64,000 bases of DNA from Martinezella lusitana (GCF_014207095.1 NZ_JACHBG010000002.1:372001-436000), one strand, 5' to 3'. Counted from the stretch's first letter, positions 54,452 through 63,932 are shown. Notes: generated by a model not told the origin, from the letters alone. Program-made: numbers and translations.

Positions 54452-54805
54452 ATGCAGGGACTTCTCTTCGACAGCGATAGCGGCGGCCGCATGGTCATCC
54501 GCGTGGTCATCGTCATTCTCGGGTTTTGGACCGCATGGCGCGCCGGTCGCGCTGTCGCGTCCAACTGGGAAAACTATCCGCTCGCCGTCATCTACTGCTT
54601 CCTAATCGGCCTTGGCCTGCAGTTCCTGCACCATGCGCTGTTCAACGGGCCGGTATTCGACCTCACCATCTACATCATCGATGTCGTTCTTCTGCTGCTC
54701 TTTGCGATTGCGGGATACCGGTATCGACGTACCGATCAGATGGTCAATAATTACTACTGGCTTTACGAAAAGACCTCCGCCTTTTCCTGGCGGAAGAAGA
54801 ATTGA
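54452..54805 (+). CDS. Small membrane protein within the liv/bra operon
   Basis: The 117-residue protein has about three hydrophobic segments (VIRVVIVILGFWTAWRAG, LAVIYCFLIGLGLQFLHH, LTIYIIDVVLLLLFAIAGY) and a carboxyl tail rich in aromatic and basic residues (NNYYWLYEKTSAFSWRKKN). I recognise it only as a recurrent small protein between the ATPase and binding-protein genes of this operon in rhizobia. GGGGAATTTGAC precedes the ATG. An auxiliary role in the transporter is possible but unproven. Confidence 0.78.
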   Translation: MQGLLFDSDSGGRMVIRVVIVILGFWTAWRAGRAVASNWENYPLAVIYCFLIGLGLQFLHHALFNGPVFDLTIYIIDVVLLLLFAIAGYRYRRTDQMVNNYYWLYEKTSAFSWRKKN

Positions 54806-54989
54806 CACTGCGCCGAAACTAGGCTCAGTTTTGATCAAGCATCCGTGTCATCCTGTCTCATAAATATAAGCAGCTTACGGCAGGATCATACTTCCAGAGT
54901 TCGGAATACAAGCGTTACCGGCGCGATGATTGGTGGGTATCGCGCAGGGCAAATCAAACGGAACCCGCTTTAAAATTGGGAGTAACAAT

Positions 54990-56111
54990 ATGAAGAAGTA
55001 TCTTCTGTCGGCAGTGGCATTGTCGGCGATGATCGCATTCGGTGGCGTTGCGAAGGCCGATATCATCATCGGTGTCGGTGCTCCCCTCACGGGCCCTAAT
55101 GCCGCCTTCGGCGCGCAGCTTCAGAAGGGTGCCGAACAGGCTGCCGCCGATATCAACGCGGCTGGCGGTATCAACGGGGAAAAGGTCAAGATCGAACTCG
55201 GCGACGACGTCTCCGACGCCAAGCAGGGCGTTTCGGTCGCTAACAAATTCGTTTCTGACGGCGTTAAGTTCGTCGTCGGTCACTTCAACTCGGGCGTTTC
55301 CATCCCGGCTTCGGAAGTTTATGCCGAAAATGGCATCCTCGAAGTTTCGCCGGCCGCCACCAACCCGGTCTATACCGAGCGCGGTCTTTGGAACACCTTC
55401 CGCACCTGCGGCCGTGACGACCAGCAGGGCGTAGTTGCCGCCAAGTACATCACCGACAATTTCAAGGGCGCCAAGGTTGCCGTCGTTCACGACAAGACCC
55501 CCTATGGCCAGGGTCTTGCCGATGAAACCAAGAAGAACCTGAATGCCTCTGGCGTGACGGAACTTCTCTATGAAGGCATCACCCCCGGCGACAAGGATTA
55601 CTCGGCCCTCATCGCCAAGATGAAGCAGGCAGGCGTCGATTTCGTCTATTACGGCGGTCTCCACACCGAAGCTGGCCTCATCCTGCGCCAGATGGCCGAC
55701 CAGGGCGTGAAGGCTCACTTCATGTCGGGTGACGGTATCGTCTCCAACGAACTGGCCTCGATCGCCGGTGACGCTGTCGACGGCACGCTGATGACCTTCG
55801 CTCCGGATCCGCGCAAGAACCCGGCTTCGACCGAACTCGTTGCCAAGTTCCGCGCTGCCGGCTACGAGCCGGAAGGCTACACGCTGTACTCCTATTCTGC
55901 GACGCAGGTCATTGCCGCCGCTGCAAAGGCTGCCGGCTCTAACGACCCGATGGCCGTCGCTGACGCCATCAAGGCAAAGGGCCCGTTCAAGACCGCTATC
56001 GGCGACCTTAGCTTCAACGCCAAGGGCGACATCACCCGTCCGGACTATGTCATGTACAAGTGGTCCAAGGGTTCCGACGGCAAGTACAGCTACGCCGAAA
56101 TCTCGAAGTAA
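54990..56111 (+). CDS. braC: Branched-chain amino acid ABC transporter periplasmic binding protein
   Basis: The 373-residue protein has a signal peptide ([17 protein letters not shown], cleavage after VAKA) and the Leu/Ile/Val-binding fold ([72 protein letters not shown]). It delivers amino acids to LivHM. The order HMGF-small gene-binding protein resembles braDEFG-C of Rhizobium leguminosarum. It ends at a strong terminator. A urea-binding UrtA identity is unlikely from length and signal type. Confidence 0.93.
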   Translation: MKKYLLSAVALSAMIAFGGVAKADIIIGVGAPLTGPNAAFGAQLQKGAEQAAADINAAGGINGEKVKIELGDDVSDAKQGVSVANKFVSDGVKFVVGHFNSGVSIPASEVYAENGILEVSPAATNPVYTERGLWNTFRTCGRDDQQGVVAAKYITDNFKGAKVAVVHDKTPYGQGLADETKKNLNASGVTELLYEGITPGDKDYSALIAKMKQAGVDFVYYGGLHTEAGLILRQMADQGVKAHFMSGDGIVSNELASIAGDAVDGTLMTFAPDPRKNPASTELVAKFRAAGYEPEGYTLYSYSATQVIAAAAKAAGSNDPMAVADAIKAKGPFKTAIGDLSFNAKGDITRPDYVMYKWSKGSDGKYSYAEISK

Positions 56112-56151
56112 GCTTCGAGCTGCCGGTTTTCGGCTTCGACACGATCTAGAG

Positions 56152-56177
56152 AGCCCGGCTGCGCGCCGGGCTTTTTT
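56152..56177 (+). terminator. Terminator of the bra/liv operon
   Basis: AGCCCGGC / GCCGGGCT with a five-base loop is followed directly by TTTTTT, 40 bases after the binding-protein stop. Confidence 0.9.
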
Positions 56178-56259
56178 CGTTGTTGCTGCCGAAGGATCGG
56201 CATTTCCTTCGCGACGGGCGTGCTTTAAGTCTGCCTGATATGGGCAGGAGGATAAGCGC

Positions 56260-57231
56260 ATGAGCAAACCCCGGATTCTAGTTACGCGGCGCTGGCCAGC
56301 TTCCGTCGAGGCGGCCCTGTCGCAAGCTTTCGATGCCACGCTGAACGAGGGCGATGTTGCGCTCGATGCGTCGCAACTACGGGAGGCATTGCTTTCCTAT
56401 GACGCCGTCCTGCCCACCGTTTCCGACAGGCTTCCTGCAGCGCTCTTTGAAGGCGATGCGGTGAGATCGAAGATACTCGGCAATTTCGGCGTCGGCTTCA
56501 ATCATATCGATATCGCAGCCGCCAAGTCGAAAGGCATCGTCGTCACCAATACGCCGGGTGTGCTCACCGATTGCACCGCCGATATCGCTATGCTGCTCTT
56601 GATCTCCATTGCGCGCCGCGGTGGGGAAGGGGAGCGTGAGGTGCGCGCCGGTGCGTGGGCCGGCTGGCGGCCGACGCATCTGGTCGGCACCAAGGTCACG
56701 GGCAAGACCGTCGGCATCATCGGTTTCGGCCGGATCGGCAAAGCATTTGCGCAGCGCTGCCATTTCGGCTTCGGCATGGATGTGGTGTTCTACAATCGCT
56801 CCCTCGTCGATCCGGCGGAGGCCGCCCGTTATGGCGCGAGGCAATTGCCGACGGTGGAAGACGTGCTCGGTGCTGCCGATTTTGTCTCGCTACATTGCCC
56901 CGGCGGCGCGGAAAATCGTCATCTCATGAACGCCGCGCGTTTCGCGACAATGAAGCCTGGAGCATTCCTCATCAATACTGCGCGCGGCGACGTGGTTGAC
57001 GAGGCGGCTCTGATATCCGCCCTCGAGCAGGGCACGATCCGCGGCGCCGGCCTCGATGTCTACGAGGCGGAGCCGCATGTGCCGGAGCGATTGCGGGCGC
57101 TGGACAATGTCGTGCTCCTGCCGCATCTCGGCAGCGCCACCGAGGAGACGCGGACGGCGATGGGCATGAAGGTGGTGGATAATATTACAGCCTTCTTTGC
57201 AGGGCGCGAACCGCCGGATCGGGTGGTCTGA
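56260..57231 (+). CDS. D-2-hydroxyacid dehydrogenase (glyoxylate/hydroxypyruvate reductase type)
   Basis: The 323-residue NAD(P)-dependent enzyme reduces glyoxylate, hydroxypyruvate or related 2-ketoacids. The Rossmann motif GIIGFGRIGKAFAQR is near 150 and the catalytic triad is visible as Arg in NTARGDVVDE, Glu in YEAEPHVP and His in LLPHLGSATEET. NFGVGFNHIDIAAAKSKGI is the typical GyaR/GhrB-like substrate loop. GGAGGATAAG precedes the ATG. It appears to be a single-gene unit between two operons. Confidence 0.9.
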   Translation: MSKPRILVTRRWPASVEAALSQAFDATLNEGDVALDASQLREALLSYDAVLPTVSDRLPAALFEGDAVRSKILGNFGVGFNHIDIAAAKSKGIVVTNTPGVLTDCTADIAMLLLISIARRGGEGEREVRAGAWAGWRPTHLVGTKVTGKTVGIIGFGRIGKAFAQRCHFGFGMDVVFYNRSLVDPAEAARYGARQLPTVEDVLGAADFVSLHCPGGAENRHLMNAARFATMKPGAFLINTARGDVVDEAALISALEQGTIRGAGLDVYEAEPHVPERLRALDNVVLLPHLGSATEETRTAMGMKVVDNITAFFAGREPPDRVV

Positions 57232-57558
57232 GGCTTTCTCGTATCGGGCGGATAGATGACGGGGGCTTCAGCCGTCAGCGTCCGTGCCAAGTGCCGATGC
57301 CACTCTTTTTGGCGTTTGGCGAAAAATGAAGCGCGTTCGGCTCTCGGTCGGGCGCTGCCGCTGGCCGAAGGAGTCTCGTTATTCTTCGCGGGTGAAAACC
57401 CTCGGTCTTGTTGTATCTCTACCCATTCCAGGCGGAAAACCACTCTGCATGTGTCCCTGGGCAATCCCTTTCGCATAAGGCACAGAAATTGCTTGCGTTT
57501 ACTTCGTGCCGGGCTTCAATGATCGGGCACCGGCGCATCGGATAGATGGAGAGGCGGA
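57232..57558. other. Intergenic region upstream of the urease operon
   Basis: No gene is supported. A type A palindromic repeat lies at 57422-57467 in inverted orientation. The remaining sequence before ureD probably holds the urease promoter, but no clear pair of boxes is seen; GGAGAGG is the ureD ribosome site. Confidence 0.5.
57422..57467. repeat. RIME-like palindromic repeat, type A copy 3 (inverted)
   Basis: CCATTCCAGGCGGAAAACC at one end and TCCCTGGGCAAT at the other match the reverse complement of the copies at 23223 and 40480. Confidence 0.6.
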
Positions 57559-58380
57559 ATGGCAATGGCGGCGGCAAGCATAAGACCGCAGAGGGCGCGG
57601 GGCCGCGGCCATCTTGCGGCCAAGTCGCTTGGCGATCGCACGCGGCTTGCCGAGCTGTTTCAGGAGGGCGCGGCGAAGATCCGCTTGCCCCAGACCTTCG
57701 ACAACACCATGGAAGCGGTCATCATCAATACGGCTGGCGGCCTTACCGGCGGCGACCGGATGGATTGGAGTGTCGTTGCCGGGCCGGGCACGCATATCGA
57801 TGTGACCACACAGGCCTGCGAGAAGATCTACAAGTCTTCGAGCGATACCGCGGAAGTCAGGACTTCCATCAGCGTCGGTGCGGCTGCACGCGTCGATTGG
57901 TTGCCGCAGGAGACAATCCTGTTCGACCGGGCCTCGCTTTCGCGGCGGCTGGATGTAGAGCTTGACGAGACGGCTGAATTTCTTGCCGTCGAGGCCATTT
58001 TGCTCGGGCGCAAGGCCATGGGCGAGGCGATGGCCGAAGGGTTGTTTCGCGACCGCTGGCGCATCCGCCGCGCCGGCCGCCTGATCCATGCCGAGGAGTT
58101 GCGCCTGGACGGCGATATCGCGACCCTGACCGGCAAGAGCGCCGTGCTGAGCGGCCAGGTTGCCTTTGCGACCGTGCTCTATACCGGGCCTCTGGCGGAG
58201 ACCTATCTCGGCCGTGTCAGGCCGCTTGTCGATGCGCATATGGCGGGGGCCAGCCAGTGGAAGGACAAGCTTGTGGTGCGGCTTGCTGCGGCCGACGGTT
58301 TTGCGCTCAGAAAAGTCCTGATCCCGATCATTTCCGCCTTGCGCAATGGTGCGCCAGTGCCGAAAGTCTGGAACCTATAA
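57559..58380 (+). CDS. ureD: Urease accessory protein UreD
   Basis: The 273-residue chaperone binds apo-urease and, with UreF and UreG, helps load nickel. Conserved segments are [44 protein letters not shown] and [17 protein letters not shown]. Starts at 57559 and 57565 are both acceptable. It is the first gene of the urease operon. Confidence 0.93.
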   Translation: MAMAAASIRPQRARGRGHLAAKSLGDRTRLAELFQEGAAKIRLPQTFDNTMEAVIINTAGGLTGGDRMDWSVVAGPGTHIDVTTQACEKIYKSSSDTAEVRTSISVGAAARVDWLPQETILFDRASLSRRLDVELDETAEFLAVEAILLGRKAMGEAMAEGLFRDRWRIRRAGRLIHAEELRLDGDIATLTGKSAVLSGQVAFATVLYTGPLAETYLGRVRPLVDAHMAGASQWKDKLVVRLAAADGFALRKVLIPIISALRNGAPVPKVWNL

Positions 58381-58448
58381 GTCCCCGGCGGCGGATGAAT
58401 TTAGGCCTGCTTGACCTAAAATCGTCCGGCTCCAAAATCAAACAGGTA

Positions 58449-58495
58449 GAGCATGACGTCGTTCGAAACCGCTCAAGCTTTTCGGTGTCATGTTC
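58449..58495. repeat. RIME-like palindromic repeat, type B
   Basis: GAGCATGACGTC and GGTGTCATGTTC are inverted arms around CGAAACCGCTCAAGCTTTTC, the pattern of a common rhizobial intergenic palindrome. It lies between ureD and ureA inside the operon. Confidence 0.65.
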
Positions 58496-58523
58496 TGGAA
58501 AACAGCGATCAAGTAGGTAGGCG

Positions 58524-58826
58524 ATGAACCTTACTCCGAGAGAAAAAGACAAGCTGCTGGTTTCCATGGCGGCAATGGTGGCGCGGCGACGGCTGGAGCG
58601 CGGCGTGAAGCTCAACCATCCGGAAGCCATCGCGCTGATCACGGATTTTGTCGTCGAAGGCGCCCGCGACGGCCGTCCTGTCGCAGAGCTGATGGAGGCA
58701 GGCGCCCATGTCATCACCCGCGATCAGGTGATGGAGGGCATCGCCGAGATGATCCACGATATTCAGGTGGAAGCGACGTTTCCGGACGGAACGAAGCTCG
58801 TCACCGTTCACGAACCGATCCGGTGA
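58524..58826 (+). CDS. ureA: Urease gamma subunit
   Basis: The 100-residue subunit is complete and typical: [59 protein letters not shown] and [14 protein letters not shown]. It forms the (alpha-beta-gamma)3 urease together with UreB and UreC. A 143-base gap with a palindromic repeat separates it from ureD. Confidence 0.98.
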   Translation: MNLTPREKDKLLVSMAAMVARRRLERGVKLNHPEAIALITDFVVEGARDGRPVAELMEAGAHVITRDQVMEGIAEMIHDIQVEATFPDGTKLVTVHEPIR

Positions 58827-58833
58827 GGCCGAC

Positions 58834-59088
58834 ATGCTGGAACTGAGGCCCAATTGCGAATGCTGCGACAGAAATTTGCCGCCGGAGAGCCAGGAGGCGA
58901 GGATCTGCACTTTCGAATGCACTTTCTGCGCCGACTGCGTCGATAAGGTTCTGGGCGGCGTTTGCCCGAATTGCGGCGGCGGGTTCGTGCTGCGGCCTGT
59001 TCGGCCTGCGGCATTGCTTGCCAAATATCCGGCCTCGACCAAGCGTGTTTTGAAAGCAGAGGGATGTGCGCCTGTTCGGGCTGCATGA
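58834..59088 (+). CDS. DUF1272 cysteine-rich protein in the urease operon
   Basis: The 84-residue protein has a cysteine-rich core resembling a zinc ribbon or treble-clef ([32 protein letters not shown]) and matches the DUF1272 family. It sits seven bases after ureA and ten before ureB, so it is translated with the urease subunits. The metal, if any, and the function are unknown. Confidence 0.85.
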   Translation: MLELRPNCECCDRNLPPESQEARICTFECTFCADCVDKVLGGVCPNCGGGFVLRPVRPAALLAKYPASTKRVLKAEGCAPVRAA

Positions 59089-59098
59089 GGAGAAGACC

Positions 59099-59404
59099 AT
59101 GATTCCAGGCGAAGTCATTGCTGCAGCTGGCGATATCGAGCTCAATGCCGGCGCGCCGACCGTGACGCTCGAGGTGTCCAACACGGGCGACAGGCCGGTG
59201 CAGGTGGGCAGCCACTATCATTTTGCCGAGACGAATGCCGGTCTTTCCTTCGAGCGCGACAAGGCGAGGGGAATGCGGCTCGATATTCCGGCGGGGACCG
59301 CGGTGCGTTTCGAGCCCGGCCAGACACGCTCGGTGACGCTGATTCAGCTCTCCGGCAAGCGCGAAGTTTACGGCTTCCGGCAGCAGATCATGGGCAAGCT
59401 CTAG
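59099..59404 (+). CDS. ureB: Urease beta subunit
   Basis: The 101-residue subunit shows [48 protein letters not shown] and [12 protein letters not shown], all standard for UreB. GGAGAAGACC precedes the ATG. The next gene starts 17 bases later. Confidence 0.98.
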   Translation: MIPGEVIAAAGDIELNAGAPTVTLEVSNTGDRPVQVGSHYHFAETNAGLSFERDKARGMRLDIPAGTAVRFEPGQTRSVTLIQLSGKREVYGFRQQIMGKL

Positions 59405-59421
59405 GCTTTTGGGGGAATTCG

Positions 59422-59859
59422 ATGTCGATGAAATTGCATGCATCGGCTGCGGCTCTTGTCGCAGTCCTGATCTGCGGCCCTGCTGTCGCGCAGAACAATC
59501 CGGATAACCCGAAGATCGATTGCGCCAAGGCCGAAGCGCAGACGGACCTCAATATATGCGCCGCGCTTGATTTCGATACCGCCGACAAGGCGTTGAACGC
59601 GCAATACAAGAAAACGCGTGCTGCGATGGTCGCCATGGATGCGGATCTGGACAGTGACATGAAGGGCGCCGAAAAGGCGCTCGTCAAGGCGCAGCGTGCC
59701 TGGGTGGATTATCGCGACGGCGAGTGCGAGGCACAGGGATTTCAGGCTCGCGGCGGCTCCATGGAACCCATGCTGGTTTCGGGCTGCAAGGCTGATTTGA
59801 CAAAGAAGCGAACCAAGGAATTGAAGGATCTCGCCGATGGGCCGGAGGGCAATCAGTGA
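59422..59859 (+). CDS. LprI/DUF1311 family exported protein in the urease operon
   Basis: The 145-residue protein has a signal peptide (KLHASAAALVAVLICGPA, cleavage after VAQ) and the LprI-N/DUF1311 pattern: DCAKAEAQTDLNICAA near the mature start, LNAQYKKTRAAM, AQRAWVDYRDGECEAQ and a late cysteine in LVSGCKADLTKKR. Some family members inhibit lysozyme; no role with urease is known. The stop overlaps the next start in GTGA. Confidence 0.85.
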   Translation: MSMKLHASAAALVAVLICGPAVAQNNPDNPKIDCAKAEAQTDLNICAALDFDTADKALNAQYKKTRAAMVAMDADLDSDMKGAEKALVKAQRAWVDYRDGECEAQGFQARGGSMEPMLVSGCKADLTKKRTKELKDLADGPEGNQ

Positions 59860-60497
59860 GTTCCAGGCGCATCGTGATCGTCGGCAATGGTGATGTCGCG
59901 CCGGAACTGGCAGCTACGATCGATGCCGCCGATCTCGTCATCCGCTTCAACGATTGTAGGTCGATGGGAGCGGGCGGCGGCCGGACCGATGTGGTTGCTG
60001 TCTGCAATACCGGCCGGCCGGCGCGTGCCATGCTGGGCTCTGCCGCATGGCGCAAAAGCCCGGCGGTTGCCTCTGCATCGGAGATATGGAGCGTGCGCGA
60101 TCCCCGCAAATTCGCGGCGCTCCGTGCGCCGCTCGCGATCTCGCATCCCGAGCTCGATGATTTCTGCGATGACTATACGGACCAGTTTACGGCCTTCTGC
60201 CACGCAACGGGCAAACGCCATGTGGTGATCGATCAGTCAGTCCACGATGGCGTCGATGCGGCTCTTGCTGCCTATGAACCGGGCTCTTACGTGGTGCCGA
60301 GCAGCGGCATGATCGTGATTGCCGAAGTGTTGTCGCATCATCCCGACGCCGATGTCGCCATTACCGGCTTCGGCCATGTGGGCTGGGGTGAGCATCCCTT
60401 TGCGGCCGAGAAGCGGTTGGTCGATGCATACATATCTCTCGGCCGCCTGAGACGCCTTGACGACACGAATTTCATTTCTGCCTCCCAAGGAGACTGA
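59856..60497 (+). CDS. Urease-operon accessory protein with GT29 sialyltransferase-like motifs
   Basis: The 213-residue protein starts at a GTG overlapping the previous stop and ends three bases before ureC. In rhizobia such genes are named only by context. I see the three GT29 sialyltransferase motifs: motif L at about 6-50 (IVIVGNGDVAPELAATIDAA, DLVIRFNDC, GGRTDVVAV), motif S at about 146-172 (YVVPSSGMIVIAEVL, VAITGFG) and motif VS as His180-x4-Glu185 (HPFAAE). There is no signal peptide or membrane segment, so it should be cytoplasmic. A glycosyltransferase-like, probably CMP-sugar-type fold is inferred; donor, acceptor and any link to urease are unknown. Confidence 0.75.
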   Translation: MSSRRIVIVGNGDVAPELAATIDAADLVIRFNDCRSMGAGGGRTDVVAVCNTGRPARAMLGSAAWRKSPAVASASEIWSVRDPRKFAALRAPLAISHPELDDFCDDYTDQFTAFCHATGKRHVVIDQSVHDGVDAALAAYEPGSYVVPSSGMIVIAEVLSHHPDADVAITGFGHVGWGEHPFAAEKRLVDAYISLGRLRRLDDTNFISASQGD

Positions 60498-60500
60498 ACC

Positions 60501-62213
60501 ATGCCTTACAGGATTTCTCGCGCTGCCTACGCCAACATGTTCGGACCCACCGTCGGCGACAAGGTACGGCTCGCCGATACCGAGCTGTTCATCGAGGTGG
60601 AGAAGGATTTCACGACCTACGGCGAGGAAGTGAAGTTCGGAGGCGGCAAGGTCATTCGCGACGGCATGGGGCAAAGTCAGGTGACGCGGGCGAACGGAGC
60701 TGTCGATACCGTCATTACCAATGCGCTGATCCTTGACCATTGGGGGATCGTGAAGGCCGATATCGGCTTGAAGGAGGGCCGTATTGCTGCGATCGGCAAG
60801 GCCGGCAACCCGGATATGCAGTCAGGCGTGGACATCATCGTTGGGCCGGGCACGGAGGTCATCGCGGGCGAAGGCAAGATCATCACCGCTGGCGGCATGG
60901 ACAGCCATATTCATTTCATCTGCCCGCAGCAGATCGAGGAAGCTTTGATGTCGGGCATTACAACCATGCTCGGCGGTGGCACCGGCCCGGCGCATGGCAC
61001 ACTTGCAACGACCTGCACGCCGGGGCCTTGGCATCTGGCGCGCATGATCGAATCCTTCGATGCTTTTCCGATGAATATCGGTCTTTCAGCCAAGGGCAAC
61101 GCTTCCTTGCCCGCCGCGCTGGAGGAAATGGTGCTCGGGGGCGCCTGTTCACTGAAACTCCATGAGGATTGGGGTTCGACGCCGGCGGCGATCGACTGCT
61201 GCCTCAGTGTGGCTGATGCCTACGACGTACAGGTGATGATCCACACGGATACATTGAACGAAAGCGGCTTTGTCGAGGATACGATCGGTGCCATCAAAGG
61301 TCGTACGATCCATGCGTTCCATACCGAGGGTGCGGGTGGGGGGCATGCGCCCGACATCATCAAGATCTGTGGTCAGTCGAATGTCATTCCGTCTTCGACC
61401 AACCCGACCCGGCCCTATACGGTTAACACGATCGCCGAACATCTCGACATGTTGATGGTTTGCCATCACCTGTCATCCTCCATCCCCGAGGATATCGCGT
61501 TTGCCGAGAGCCGCATTCGCAAGGAGACGATCGCGGCCGAGGATATTCTTCACGATATCGGCGCCTTCTCGATCATTTCTTCCGATAGTCAGGCCATGGG
61601 CCGCGTCGGCGAAGTGGCGATCCGCACCTGGCAAACGGCCGACAAGATGAAGCGTCAGCGCGGCCGCCTGGCTCAGGAGATCGGCGACAACGACAATTTT
61701 CGCGCAAAGCGTTACATCGCCAAATATACGATCAACCCGGCCATCGCCCATGGCGTCAGCCATGAAGTCGGGTCGATCGAAATCGGCAAGCGCGCCGATC
61801 TGGTGCTGTGGAACCCGGCCTTTTTCGGCGTGAAACCCGAGATGGTTCTGCTTGGTGGCTCGATTGCCGCGGCTCCGATGGGCGATCCTAACGCGTCCAT
61901 CCCGACGCCGCAGCCGATGCATTATCGGCCGATGTTCGGCGCTTTCGGCAAGAACCGCACGAATTCCTCGGTGACTTTTGTTTCCCAGGCTGCATTCGAT
62001 GCCGGGCTTGCCGGCAAGCTTGGTGTCGCCAAGACGCTATTGCCGGTCAGGAATACCCGCGGCGGCATCTCGAAAGCATCCATGATCCACAATAGTCTCA
62101 CCCCTCATATCGAGGTGGACCCCGAGACCTATGAGGTGCGGGCGGACGGCGAGCTTCTGACCTGCGAGCCGGCGACGGTGCTGCCGATGGCGCAGCGCTA
62201 TTTTCTTTTCTGA
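60501..62213 (+). CDS. ureC: Urease alpha subunit
   Basis: The 570-residue catalytic subunit hydrolyses urea to ammonia and carbamate at a dinickel centre. Nickel ligands are His136 and His138 ([11 protein letters not shown]), the carbamylated Lys219 in SLKLHEDWG, and downstream histidines; the flap histidine lies in [28 protein letters not shown] is conserved. Numbering is offset by two from Klebsiella urease. The gene is intact. Confidence 0.98.
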   Translation: MPYRISRAAYANMFGPTVGDKVRLADTELFIEVEKDFTTYGEEVKFGGGKVIRDGMGQSQVTRANGAVDTVITNALILDHWGIVKADIGLKEGRIAAIGKAGNPDMQSGVDIIVGPGTEVIAGEGKIITAGGMDSHIHFICPQQIEEALMSGITTMLGGGTGPAHGTLATTCTPGPWHLARMIESFDAFPMNIGLSAKGNASLPAALEEMVLGGACSLKLHEDWGSTPAAIDCCLSVADAYDVQVMIHTDTLNESGFVEDTIGAIKGRTIHAFHTEGAGGGHAPDIIKICGQSNVIPSSTNPTRPYTVNTIAEHLDMLMVCHHLSSSIPEDIAFAESRIRKETIAAEDILHDIGAFSIISSDSQAMGRVGEVAIRTWQTADKMKRQRGRLAQEIGDNDNFRAKRYIAKYTINPAIAHGVSHEVGSIEIGKRADLVLWNPAFFGVKPEMVLLGGSIAAAPMGDPNASIPTPQPMHYRPMFGAFGKNRTNSSVTFVSQAAFDAGLAGKLGVAKTLLPVRNTRGGISKASMIHNSLTPHIEVDPETYEVRADGELLTCEPATVLPMAQRYFLF

Positions 62214-62243
62214 GAAACACTCCGAGCAATCGATTCGGCAGAC

Positions 62244-62272
62244 ATGAAGGTTCCGGTTTCCGGCGCCTTCAT
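62244..62272 (+). terminator. Stem-loop after ureC
   Basis: ATGAAGG...CCGG / CCGG...CCTTCAT forms an imperfect stem with loop TTT, 30 bases after ureC, followed by TTGCCTTGTT. It may attenuate transcription into the downstream GGDEF-ureE-ureF genes. Confidence 0.45.
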
Positions 62273-62485
62273 TGCCTTGTTCGGGTTAGTGCAGCTTTAT
62301 CATAGGTTTGCGAAGGCTCAGCCGCTCCTCGCCTGGCGCTTTGCCCGGGAGACCGGGAACGCGGCTATCGCAGATTGTTCACAAGTTGGGAAATGCCGGG
62401 CATTTTAATGATTCGATTAAAGACCTGGAAGCGTCTTCACCCCTATCTCACGTGACTGAAACGGTAGCAGAAGAAGGTGAATCGC

Positions 62486-63346
62486 ATGAAACAATGGATT
62501 TCGCTGCAGACCGAAGTCGGCAACTTTCAACACAGGCGTGCGATTTATATTTTCGCGCTTAAGATGAGTTTTACCGCCGTCATCATGTCGCTTGCGATCA
62601 TGATTGTTATGCTTCCCGTCTTGCAGTGGTTCGATCTTCTGCCATTGCCGATTCTTGAGGTTATGCGTTTCGGCGTCCTGCTGGCATGGATCGTCGGCGG
62701 TACGGTTTCCGGCGCGCTGGCGATATTGGCAGGCTCATCGATGCACAAACTCGCCGTTTCCCGCGCCGAGTTCGAACGGTTGAGCCGCACCGACGGGCTC
62801 TCGGGTTTGCTCAACCGTCGCGCCTTTACGGAAGCGCTGAACGAAGCCGACCATGGCGCTTCGCTGGTGATTTTCGATGTCGACCGTTTCAAGACGATCA
62901 ATGATCGCTTCGGACATGCTTCCGGCGATGCCGTCATCATTGCCGTAGCGCAGCTGTTCAGGGATGTCTTCGCCGACAACGATGTGATCGGCCGGCTCGG
63001 CGGTGAGGAGTTCGGCGCCATCATTCATGGTGGGGAGACCGCCGACCGCATCAGCCGTATCGAGGAGATCAAGGATCAGATCGCCAATCATGCGATCGCC
63101 ATCGACGGCGGTTCGGTCAAGATCACCATCTCGGCCGGCATTGCCGACATGAGTAGGGAGCGTAAGGCTGAGGGCGTTTACGCCGCTGCCGACAAGGCCC
63201 TCTATCTTGCCAAGACACTCGGCCGCAACCGAGTCGTTCATGAGCGCGAGCGGCTCTCTCAGATCTGGCGCCGTTGCGCCGTCGAGCAGGACGAAGAGGC
63301 TCCGGCGGAATTCATGGAACTGCAGCGCTATGCACTACGAATGTAG
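62486..63346 (+). CDS. Membrane diguanylate cyclase (GGDEF) between ureC and ureE
   Basis: The 286-residue protein has two amino-terminal membrane helices (about 25-47 and 58-82; TAVIMSLAIMIVMLPVLQ, VLLAWIVGGTVSGALAIL) and a cytoplasmic GGDEF domain with DGLSGLLNRRAF and an intact GGEEF active site near 172-176. The inhibitory I-site Arg is absent (ADND where RxxD would be), so product inhibition may be weak. AGAAGG lies eight bases before the ATG at 62486; an earlier GTG is less likely. It is 79 bases upstream of ureE. Confidence 0.9.
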   Translation: MKQWISLQTEVGNFQHRRAIYIFALKMSFTAVIMSLAIMIVMLPVLQWFDLLPLPILEVMRFGVLLAWIVGGTVSGALAILAGSSMHKLAVSRAEFERLSRTDGLSGLLNRRAFTEALNEADHGASLVIFDVDRFKTINDRFGHASGDAVIIAVAQLFRDVFADNDVIGRLGGEEFGAIIHGGETADRISRIEEIKDQIANHAIAIDGGSVKITISAGIADMSRERKAEGVYAAADKALYLAKTLGRNRVVHERERLSQIWRRCAVEQDEEAPAEFMELQRYALRM

Positions 63347-63425
63347 CACCTGCTGAGCGGCATTGGCGCTTGCGTGCGAGGCGACTATTTTGCATGCTTC
63401 GACGACGTTTCAATCTGGATCAGCC

Positions 63426-63917
63426 ATGCTACGCGTAACCTCCTACCTACCAGCCGGTACTCCGTCGTCCAATCCGATTGATCGCGTCGTGCTGCCGCAT
63501 GACCTCAGGCACTTGCGCCGCAAGCTGCTGCATCTCGAGAACGGCGAGATGGTCATGCTCGACCTGAAGGAGCCGGTGCTGTTTGCCAATGGCGATCTTC
63601 TGGTGCGCGAGGACGGCGAGTTGATCGAGATCGTCGCTGCAGATGAAAAGCTCTTCGAAATCAAGCCGCGGGATCGCCGTCATCTGATCGAGCTTGCCTG
63701 GCATCTCGGCAATCGTCATCTTTCGGCGCAGATCGAGGAGGAGCGCATCCTCATTCTGCGCGATCATGTGATTCGATCCATGCTCGAAGGGCTCGGCGCC
63801 ACTGTTGCCGAGGTCAGTGAGCCTTTCCAGCCCGCGCGCGGCGCCTATCATTCTCACGGCAGCCATTCGCATGGTCATCACCACGATCATGGGCATGATC
63901 ACCATTCACATGATTGA
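63426..63917 (+). CDS. ureE: Urease accessory nickel-binding protein UreE
   Basis: The 163-residue metallochaperone delivers nickel to the UreDFG-urease complex. The fold shows [43 protein letters not shown] and [14 protein letters not shown]. The carboxyl tail is His-rich ([19 protein letters not shown]), the classic nickel-storing tail. The ribosome site is weak. Confidence 0.94.
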   Translation: MLRVTSYLPAGTPSSNPIDRVVLPHDLRHLRRKLLHLENGEMVMLDLKEPVLFANGDLLVREDGELIEIVAADEKLFEIKPRDRRHLIELAWHLGNRHLSAQIEEERILILRDHVIRSMLEGLGATVAEVSEPFQPARGAYHSHGSHSHGHHHDHGHDHHSHD

Positions 63918-63932
63918 GCGCAAGCAGGCGAC

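Noticed and set aside
54990..56111. Identification of the binding protein as urea-binding UrtA
   Set aside because: The length, Sec-type signal and LivJ/BraC-like motifs favour an amino-acid binding protein; the permease lacks the long UrtB-type amino-terminal domain.
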